A DNA stretch of 34,726 bases, taken from NCBI GenBank assembly GCA_041164825.1, contig JBEAOO010000014.1, forward strand, positions 1 to 34,726. The letters run 5' to 3'. Below, piece by piece: positions 9,080 through 18,941 of this stretch (position 1 is the stretch's first letter; each line of letters starts with the position of its first letter). The DNA is from JBEAOO01 sp041164825 (GTDB lineage: Bacteria > Pseudomonadota > Gammaproteobacteria > Burkholderiales > Burkholderiaceae_C). Made by a program: the position numbers and the translations under genes. The notes beneath the pieces were generated by a model. That model ran no database searches. It worked only from the letters and a program-made list of their open reading frames with translations, and was not told where the DNA came from.

Positions 9080-10153
9080 TCACACGGGCAGCACGCTGAC
9101 CTGCACGAGCATGTCTTGGTCGCCACCGCCCAGAATGACGCCGCGCAGCGGGGCGACATCGGCAAAGTCGGCGCCCCAGGCCAGCGTGATGTAGCGGTTG
9201 TCGGCACGCTGGCGGTTGGTGGGGTCGAACTCGACCCAGCCATAACGCGGCGACCACGCGGCCACCCAGGCGTGCGAGGCGTCCACGCCCATCAGGCGCG
9301 GCTGGCCCTCGGGCGGATCGGTGAGCAAATAGCCCGACACATAACGCGCCGACAGGCCATGGTCGCGCAAGCAGGCCAGCATCAGGTGCGCAAAGTCTTG
9401 GCAGACGCCGCGGCGGTGCGCCAGCACCTCGTCGACCGAGGTGCTCACGGTGGTGGCATGCGGGTCGAACTCAAAATCTTCGTGGATGCGGCACATCAGA
9501 TCGGTGACCGCCTCCAGCCACGGACGCCCCGGGCGCAGCGACGCCGCCGCATAGCGCCGCGCGGCGGGCGACAGCGGCAACAAGCGCGTGGGCTCCACCA
9601 AGCGCGCGGCCAGCAAGCCACCCGGCCCGCCCCCCGAGCCGGGGCGGCGCAGCGCGTCGCGCACAGCCTCCCAGGTGTCACCGGGGCCGCTTTCGTCGGC
9701 AATGCGCGGGCGCTCGCCCACCAACACATGGCAGCTCATGCGCACCGACAGCTCGCGGTGTGGCGAGTGCAAGCCAAAGTGGGTGACGGTGTTGCCAAAA
9801 CTGTCGGTGATGTCCTGCCGCTCGTCGGGAAACGGCTGGATGTCGATGTGGCTTTGCAGCACGGTTTGCCACGGCAGCACACGCGGCGTGAGGCGTGCCA
9901 ACTGCCAGGACTGCAACACCGGCGCGGCGTAGGCATAGGCCGTCAAGTGGTCGACGGTGTAGGCCTGCAGCGCCGGTGCGGGGGCGAACCCGGTGACCGG
10001 CTCCAGCCGCGACATGGCCGCTGGCGCGAGCCCTGTTGAGGTTTGCGTCCCTTGCGTTTGCGACTGGCCCTGCCCGCTGCCCATCGCCGCGTTCAGCGGC
10101 GGCAGGTCAGACAGGGGCGCCATCGGCTCCATCGGCGGCAAGATGGGTTTCAT
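9080..10153 (-). CDS. Transglutaminase-like cysteine peptidase family protein (COG1305 type)
   Basis: 357 residues from the ATG at 10151-10153, overlapping the TGA of the upstream ATP-grasp/alpha-E fusion as ATGA. The first ~60 residues are a Pro/Gln/Gly/Thr-rich extension. Next comes the bacterial transglutaminase N-terminal domain, starting at VDHLTAYAYAAPV, then the core domain with the full triad: C251 in HRRGVCQDFAHL, H294 in DASHAWVAAW and D310 in WVEFDPTN. No signal peptide is visible, so it is probably cytoplasmic. Members encoded beside circularly permuted ATP-grasp and alpha-E proteins are predicted to cleave or transfer amide bonds made by the ligase. An internal ATG at residue 47 is a possible shorter start. 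Confidence 0.9.
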   Translation of the reverse strand: MKPILPPMEPMAPLSDLPPLNAAMGSGQGQSQTQGTQTSTGLAPAAMSRLEPVTGFAPAPALQAYTVDHLTAYAYAAPVLQSWQLARLTPRVLPWQTVLQSHIDIQPFPDERQDITDSFGNTVTHFGLHSPHRELSVRMSCHVLVGERPRIADESGPGDTWEAVRDALRRPGSGGGPGGLLAARLVEPTRLLPLSPAARRYAAASLRPGRPWLEAVTDLMCRIHEDFEFDPHATTVSTSVDEVLAHRRGVCQDFAHLMLACLRDHGLSARYVSGYLLTDPPEGQPRLMGVDASHAWVAAWSPRYGWVEFDPTNRQRADNRYITLAWGADFADVAPLRGVILGGGDQDMLVQVSVLPV

Positions 10154-12609
10154 GCGACCACCGACAACAGACTGCGCGGGCTGGCCGGCGAAAAGAACTT
10201 GGACGACAGCGCGTCGGACAAGGCCAGCGTGGTGCTGTGGCATTGCGCCAGCACAGCGGCGAGGGCCGGGCTGTCGGGGTGCAGATCGGCGGCGGTCAGG
10301 GCGTTCAAACTGGCCTGGGTAGCGAGCAGCGATTCACTGGCCAGCGGGCCCAATTGGCTTTCCAACCGGCCGGCAAAATCGACCAAGCCCTTGACCTGGA
10401 ATGCCACCGAGCGCGGATTGCCCACGTCACGCAGCACCATGTCGAGCACGGGCATCCATTCGGGCGAGGCGACATAGCGGGCGCGGTAGCTCACCGCCGA
10501 ATCGCACAAGTTGAGCAGCCAATCGAGCCCGTGACCGCGGCCTTCGCGGGTGGCCATCTGCAGGGTCTGGCAGAGCATGGCCAGGCGCTCCAGGCGCCGG
10601 CCGATGCTGAGAAAGCGCCAGCCGGTGCCGCGGTTCATGCCGTCGAGCACAAAGCCCGACAGCGTCATCATCGTGGCCACAGCGCGGTCGAGCCACGTGA
10701 GCGCCTCGGGCAGCGAGAGCTCTTGGCGGAAGGCCGGGTCGGCAGAGAGCTGGTGCAGCGTGCGCCAGTTGTCGGACGAGAGCCGGTCGCGCAGACTGAA
10801 GGCGGTGCGCAGCAACTGGCGCACGTGGTGGCTGACGCCGTGATCGGGGTGGGTGGCAGCGGTGAGCAGCGAGGCAGCCACGTCGCCGCCGCGCGGGATC
10901 AGGCCAAAGTGTGTGGCCAGCAAGATGGGCGGGGCCAGGCCATCGCCGGGCTCGTCGAGCGCATCCAGCACCTCGCCGATGGCCACGCGCAGCAGGCGCG
11001 CCATGGCGTCGCAACGCTCGCCGTAGCGGCCAAACCAAAACAGGTTTTCAGCCGCACGCGAGGGCAGGCTGGTGCGCACTTGGGCCAGGTCTTCGGGGCC
11101 AATGGTGCGCGAGAGCAGCGTGAACGCAGCGTTCACCGGGCCCTCGGACAGCACCCAGGTGTCTTTGGAGCGGCCACCGTGTTGCATGGCAATCACGCGC
11201 GGGTCGCCGCCCTGCCCGGCCACCCGCGTGAGCCCGCCGGGCATCACCTTGTAGCCGCCGGGCGTGGCCACGGCAAACACGCGCAGGCCGACGGTGCGGG
11301 CATGCAGGCGGTCGGGCGCGTAGGCGTCGTTGGCGTCGGCGCGCTCCAGCGTCGGGGCTTGCGACACATGCACCCACTCTTGCGCCACAAAGCGGCCCGG
11401 GTGCGCGGCCACGCGGGCGCGCAGCGCGGCGCGGCCGGCGTCGTCGAGGTCGGCACCAAACACGGCCGGGTTTTTGCTAGAGCGCTCCAGCGGCTTGATC
11501 AGCACGTGGTCGAGCTTGCCCCAGGCGTCTTTCATGGCGGCGGGCTCGCCCATCCACCAGGTGGCCACCGAGGGCAGTTTCAGCGGCTCACCCAGCAGCT
11601 GCTCGCTCAAGGCGGGCAAGTAGCCGAGCAGCGCGCCGGTTTCGAGCACACCCGAGCCGAGCGCGTTGGCCAGCATCACGTTGCCGCGGCGGGCCACATC
11701 GGTGAGGCCCGGCACGCCCAGGGCCGAGTCGCTGCGCAGCTCCAGCGGGTCGCAGTAGTCGTCGTCTTGGCGGCGCAGCACAGCGTGCACGCGGCGCAGG
11801 CCGTCGACGGTTTTCATCCACACAAAACCGTCGCGCACGGTGAGGTCGCTGCCCTCCACCAGGGCAAAGCCGAGGTAGCGCGCAAGCAGCGCGTGCTCGA
11901 AGTAGGTTTCGTTGTAGGGCCCTGGCGTGAGCAGCACGATCAGCGGCGGGCCGTCGTCGCGGCCGCGCGGCGCCCAGTGCAGCAGCGAGTCGCGCAGCGT
12001 GGCAAAAAACGAGGCCAGGTGCTGGGTGTGCAACTCGCGGAACAGCTCGGGGAACACCCGCGATACGACCAAGCGGTTTTCGAGCGCATAACCCGAGCCC
12101 GAAGGCGCTTGCGTGCGGTCGCTCACCACCCACCACTGGCCATCGGGCGAGCGGGCCAGATCGGCAGCGTACTGGAACAGGTGCACCCCGCCCGGCGGGT
12201 GAATGCCTTGCGCCGGGTGCAAAAAGCCGCTGTGGCCAAACAGCACCGGCGGCGGAATGGCACCACTGCGCAGCAGCTCCTGCGGGCCATACACATCGGC
12301 GAGCACGCGGTTGAGCAGGTCGGCGCGCTGGGCGATGCCGGCTTCGATTTGCGCCCACTCCTCGGCCGGCAGCACCAGCGGCAGCGGGTCGACTTCCCAC
12401 GGGCGGTCGGCGCCTTTGGGGTCGGCATACACGTTGTAGGTGATGCCGTTTTCGCGGATCTCGCGCTCGGTGAGCGAGAGCGTGTCGCTCACACCCGGGC
12501 CTTGGCGCGCGGCCAGCGAGCGCATGAAGGCCGACCAATGCGCACGCGGCGCGTCGTCGTCGGTCAACAGTTCGTCGTAACGATCGGGCAGCGCGGCATA
12601 ACCCGACAT
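10150..12609 (-). CDS. Circularly permuted type 2 ATP-grasp / alpha-E fusion protein (COG2308 + COG2307)
   Basis: 819 residues from the ATG at 12607-12609. Residues 1 to about 500 are the permuted ATP-grasp domain (DUF404/DUF407), with REIRENGITYNVYAD near the N-terminus, LLTPGPYNETYFEHALLAR mid-domain and the conserved NALGSGVLE. From about residue 515 an alpha-E domain (DUF403) starts with SLPSRAAENLFWFGRYGER. In the paralogous pair at 16407-18884 the same two domains are separate genes, so this is a genuine fusion. ATP-grasp enzymes join a carboxylate to an amine or thiol via an acyl phosphate; substrate unknown. An upstream GTG at 12780 overlaps the previous stop as GTGA, but the intervening codons (AAT, CCA, TTG, AGG, TCA) are unlike this genome and contain a 12-bp hairpin, so I prefer 12609. 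Confidence 0.9.
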   Translation of the reverse strand: MSGYAALPDRYDELLTDDDAPRAHWSAFMRSLAARQGPGVSDTLSLTEREIRENGITYNVYADPKGADRPWEVDPLPLVLPAEEWAQIEAGIAQRADLLNRVLADVYGPQELLRSGAIPPPVLFGHSGFLHPAQGIHPPGGVHLFQYAADLARSPDGQWWVVSDRTQAPSGSGYALENRLVVSRVFPELFRELHTQHLASFFATLRDSLLHWAPRGRDDGPPLIVLLTPGPYNETYFEHALLARYLGFALVEGSDLTVRDGFVWMKTVDGLRRVHAVLRRQDDDYCDPLELRSDSALGVPGLTDVARRGNVMLANALGSGVLETGALLGYLPALSEQLLGEPLKLPSVATWWMGEPAAMKDAWGKLDHVLIKPLERSSKNPAVFGADLDDAGRAALRARVAAHPGRFVAQEWVHVSQAPTLERADANDAYAPDRLHARTVGLRVFAVATPGGYKVMPGGLTRVAGQGGDPRVIAMQHGGRSKDTWVLSEGPVNAAFTLLSRTIGPEDLAQVRTSLPSRAAENLFWFGRYGERCDAMARLLRVAIGEVLDALDEPGDGLAPPILLATHFGLIPRGGDVAASLLTAATHPDHGVSHHVRQLLRTAFSLRDRLSSDNWRTLHQLSADPAFRQELSLPEALTWLDRAVATMMTLSGFVLDGMNRGTGWRFLSIGRRLERLAMLCQTLQMATREGRGHGLDWLLNLCDSAVSYRARYVASPEWMPVLDMVLRDVGNPRSVAFQVKGLVDFAGRLESQLGPLASESLLATQASLNALTAADLHPDSPALAAVLAQCHSTTLALSDALSSKFFSPASPRSLLSVVA

Positions 12610-12727
12610 CAAGTCGGAGTGCGCAGAACGGGGGACAGCGGGAGGAGAGGTCGTCACAGCGGCGATTGTCGCCGCTGAGGTCTGCCTCAACCCTTGCAAT
12701 GGTTGCTGTGGATTCCCCTCATTCCCG

Positions 12728-12759
12728 GCGGTGCCCCCCTGTGTCGTGGGGGGCACCGC
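12728..12759. repeat. Intergenic 12-bp perfect hairpin
   Basis: The arms gcggtgcccccc (12728-12739) and ggggggcaccgc (12748-12759) pair perfectly around an 8-base loop. The hairpin lies between the transglutaminase/DUF2126 gene and the ATP-grasp/alpha-E fusion. No T-run follows on the minus strand, so it may modulate readthrough or mRNA decay rather than terminate fully. Confidence 0.5.
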
Positions 12760-12776
12760 GGGTCCGCCGGCCAGCG

Positions 12777-16205
<3,429 letters not shown>

Positions 16206-16283
16206 GGGAGACCTCAGGGCAATGGATCGGGGAGTCAGGCCATGGCAACCGCCCGGAACCACGGCGGTGCACTCTGGCGCTCG

Positions 16284-16309
16284 GCATGCCGCCCCACGGG
16301 GCGGCATGC
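16284..16309. repeat. Intergenic 12-bp perfect hairpin
   Basis: The arms gcatgccgcccc (16284-16295) and ggggcggcatgc (16298-16309) form a perfect stem with a two-base centre, in the 201-base gap between the alpha-E gene and the transglutaminase/DUF2126 gene. No T-run follows on the minus strand. The rest of the gap shows no gene; a promoter for the downstream half of the locus could lie between 16310 and 16400, but I see no convincing box. Confidence 0.55.
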
Positions 16310-16406
16310 ATCAAATCGTGATTCTTGGCAGCGAGCGCCCAACTTTGGGGCGGCGCGTGCTGCTTTGGTGCTCGGGCCTGGGTGACGGCCCCGCCCGAGC
16401 GGCGTC

Positions 16407-17432
16407 TCAGTCCGCCACAGGCACCAGAAAGTCGCGGCTGATGCCGCCACCCAGGGTGTTGATGCGCTCCAAGAACTGCGTCAGGTAGGCGTGCAGGCCG
16501 GTGGCAAAAATCTCGTCAATGCGACCAAATTGCAAGTCGGCGCGCAAGCGGCCCGCGCGGCGCAGGGTGTCGCTCGACTGCTCGTTGGCCACGCGGATCA
16601 GGTTGTTCTCGACCTCCTGCACGCAGGCGGCCAACGAACGCGGCATGTCGGGGCGCAAGATCAGCAGCTCGGCCACCTTCTCGGGGCGAATCACATTGCG
16701 GTAGGCCTTGCGATAGACCTCGAAACCCGAGACCGAACGCAGGATGGCCGACCAGTGATAGAAGTCGTACTCGACGTCTTTGCCATTGCCATTGCCGTTG
16801 CTGTTGGCGCCACTGCCGTTTTGGCCTTGGCCGCCTTGCGACTGCCCCTGCACCAAACCGCCCTCTTCCGTGCCCATGGCGTGGAACTTCACGTCGAGCA
16901 AGCGCGCGGTGTTGTCGGCCCGCTCCAGGAAGCTGCCAATGCGCAGAAAGTTGAACGACTCGTCTTGCAGCATGGTGCCCACGCTCACCCCGCGCGAGAG
17001 GTGCGAGCGGAATTTCACCCACTCGAACAAAGCACTCGGGTCTTTCTTGAAGTCCGAGTCGTCGGCAATCAGGCGCTGAAACTCCAGCCAGGTCTGGTTT
17101 TGCGTTTCCCAGACTTCGGTGGTGAGCGTGCCGCGCACGGCCCGGGCGTTTTCGCGCGCGGCCATCAGGCACGAGCGGATGCTCGACGGGTTGCTCGCGT
17201 CACTGACCATGTAGTCCATGACGCTGCGGGCCGTGACCTCACCGTAACGCTGGGCAAAGTCGCCCGTCAGCTCAGAAATGCTCAACAAACCGCGCCAGCC
17301 TTTTTCCGCCGCGTCCGCCGATTGCGGCAGCAGCGAGGTCTGGTAATTCACATCCAACATCCGAGCAGTATTCTCGGCGCGCTCCATGTAGCGCGACATC
17401 CAAAACAGGTGATCAGCGGTGCGTGACAGCAT
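16407..17432 (-). CDS. Stand-alone alpha-E domain protein (DUF403, COG2307)
   Basis: 341 residues from the ATG at 17430-17432, with GGAG nine bases upstream. The family signature MLSRTADHLFWMSRYMERAE opens the protein (residues 1-20), and a related internal block SFLERADNTARLLDVKFHAM recurs near residue 165, giving an alpha-helical protein of two similar halves. A Gly/Asn/Gln-rich insertion near residues 195-222 interrupts the domain, encoded by 16781-16860. Alpha-E proteins accompany circularly permuted ATP-grasp ligases almost invariably and are thought to act in the same pathway, but no reaction is established. It starts 15 bases after the ATP-grasp stop, so the two are co-transcribed. Confidence 0.93.
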   Translation of the reverse strand: MLSRTADHLFWMSRYMERAENTARMLDVNYQTSLLPQSADAAEKGWRGLLSISELTGDFAQRYGEVTARSVMDYMVSDASNPSSIRSCLMAARENARAVRGTLTTEVWETQNQTWLEFQRLIADDSDFKKDPSALFEWVKFRSHLSRGVSVGTMLQDESFNFLRIGSFLERADNTARLLDVKFHAMGTEEGGLVQGQSQGGQGQNGSGANSNGNGNGKDVEYDFYHWSAILRSVSGFEVYRKAYRNVIRPEKVAELLILRPDMPRSLAACVQEVENNLIRVANEQSSDTLRRAGRLRADLQFGRIDEIFATGLHAYLTQFLERINTLGGGISRDFLVPVAD

Positions 17433-17447
17433 CTTGTGGTTCTCCGT

Positions 17448-18884
17448 TCAGCCTTCCAGCACCCAGGTGTCTTTGGTCCCGCCGCCTTGGGACGAGTTGA
17501 CCACCAGGGAGCCCTCTTTCAGTGCCACGCGGGTCAGCCCGCCCGGCACCATCTGCACATTGGCGCCCGAGAGCACGAAGGGGCGCAGGTCGATGTGGCG
17601 CGGCGCGATGCCGCTTTCCACAAAGGTGGGGCAGGTCGACAGCGCCAGCGTGGGCTGGGCGATGTAGCCGTCGGGCTTGGCCAACAGCACTTGGCGGAAC
17701 TCTTCGATCTCGGCCTTGGTGGCGGCTGGGCCCACCAACATGCCGTAACCGCCCGCGCCATGCACCTCTTTGACCACCAACTCGCCCAAGTTGGCGAGCA
17801 CGTATTTCAGGTCATCGGCCTCGCGGCAGAGGTAGGTCGGGACGTTGTTCAGGATGGGCTTTTCGCCCAGGTAGAACTCGATCATCTTCGGCACGTAGGG
17901 GTAGATCGACTTGTCGTCGGCCACGCCAGTGCCAATGGCGTTGGACAGCGTCACGTTGCCGGCGCGGTAGGCGCCCAGCAGGCCGGCGCAGCCCAGCGTC
18001 GAATCGGGGCGGAAGGCGAGCGGGTCGAGGAAGTCGTCGTCCAGGCGGCGGTAGATCACGTCCACGCGCTTTGGCCCTTGGGTGGTGCGCATGTAGACGA
18101 AGCTGTCCTTGACGAACAGGTCCTGCCCTTCCACCAGCTCCACGCCCATTTGCTGCGCCAGGAAGGCGTGCTCAAAGTAGGCGCTGTTGTACATGCCGGG
18201 GGTGAGCACCACGACGGTGGGCTCGTTGGCCGAAGCCGGCGCCACGGAGCGCAGGGTTTCGAGCAACAGATCGGGGTAGTGCGCCACCGGCGCAATGCGG
18301 TGGGTGCTGAACAGCTCGGGGAAGAGCCGCATCATCATCTTGCGGTTTTCGAGCATGTAGCTCACGCCGCTGGGCACGCGCAGGTTGTCTTCGAGCACGA
18401 AGTAGTCGCCCGTGCCGTCGGGGTTGGCGGCGCGCACGATGTCGACGCCGCTGATGTGCGAGTACACGCCACCGGGCACGTCAATGCCCATCATCTCGGG
18501 CCGGAACTGGGCGTTTTTGAAGATCTGGTCGGCGGGCACGAGGCCGGCGCGCAAGATCTCTTGGTCGTGATAAACGTCGTGGATAAAGCGGTTGAGTGCG
18601 GTGACCCGCTGCTTCAGCCCCTTTTCCATCTCGGTCCATTCCTGCGAAGGAATGACACGCGGGATCAGGTCGAAGGGGATCAGTCGTTCCGTGCCCGAGC
18701 CGTCTTCATCCTTGGCGCCGTAGACGGCGAAGGTGATGCCAACTCGGCGGAAGATCATCTCCGCTTCTTCCCGCCTGGCGCGCATCACGTCACCAGGTTG
18801 GGTGGCCAGCCAGCGGGCATAACCGCGGTAGTGTTCGCGCACGGCCTCTGGGGTGGCCTGCATTTCGTCGAAGGTGGGTCTCAT
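17448..18884 (-). CDS. Circularly permuted type 2 ATP-grasp protein (DUF404/DUF407, COG2308)
   Basis: 478 residues from the ATG at 18882-18884, chosen because GAGGAG lies ten bases upstream and the family starts at this point (MRPTFDEM). Motifs shared with the fusion protein at 10150-12609 include VLEDNLRVPSGVSYMLENR, LTPGMYNSAYFEHAFLAQ, the DVIYRRLDDDFLDPL block and NAIGTGVADDK. The end, GGTKDTWVLEG, corresponds to the exact point where the fusion protein continues into its alpha-E domain. It is predicted to be a cytoplasmic ATP-dependent carboxylate-amine ligase with unknown substrate. It is the first gene of the locus and has a sigma-54-type promoter candidate immediately upstream. Confidence 0.94.
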   Translation of the reverse strand: MRPTFDEMQATPEAVREHYRGYARWLATQPGDVMRARREEAEMIFRRVGITFAVYGAKDEDGSGTERLIPFDLIPRVIPSQEWTEMEKGLKQRVTALNRFIHDVYHDQEILRAGLVPADQIFKNAQFRPEMMGIDVPGGVYSHISGVDIVRAANPDGTGDYFVLEDNLRVPSGVSYMLENRKMMMRLFPELFSTHRIAPVAHYPDLLLETLRSVAPASANEPTVVVLTPGMYNSAYFEHAFLAQQMGVELVEGQDLFVKDSFVYMRTTQGPKRVDVIYRRLDDDFLDPLAFRPDSTLGCAGLLGAYRAGNVTLSNAIGTGVADDKSIYPYVPKMIEFYLGEKPILNNVPTYLCREADDLKYVLANLGELVVKEVHGAGGYGMLVGPAATKAEIEEFRQVLLAKPDGYIAQPTLALSTCPTFVESGIAPRHIDLRPFVLSGANVQMVPGGLTRVALKEGSLVVNSSQGGGTKDTWVLEG

Positions 18885-18912
18885 CGGCGTTGTTCTCCTC
18901 GAAGCAGGGGTT

Positions 18913-18928
18913 AGCAATTAGCAGGCCA
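18913..18928 (-). promoter_or_regulatory. Candidate sigma-54 (-24/-12) promoter for the ATP-grasp locus
   Basis: The minus strand reads TGGCCTGCTAATTGCT. It has the obligatory GG-N10-GC and matches TGGC, the G of the CG step, and TTGCT of the consensus TGGCACG-N4-TTGCW. The predicted transcription start near 18902 leaves about 18 bases to the ATG at 18884, which hold the GAGGAG ribosome site. A match of this quality could still arise by chance in GC-rich DNA. Confidence 0.5.
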
Positions 18929-18941
18929 GGCATCGCTGCCC

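Noticed and set aside
10036..12678. Very long open frame on the plus strand, antisense to the ATP-grasp/alpha-E fusion
   Set aside because: It is His/Arg/Gln-rich with no domain, and lies opposite a conserved gene. Such frames arise from codon bias in GC-rich DNA. The same holds for the long antisense frames opposite parC, parE and comEC.
12728..12759. Intrinsic terminator
   Set aside because: The stem is strong, but no T-run follows on either strand, so I list it only as a hairpin.
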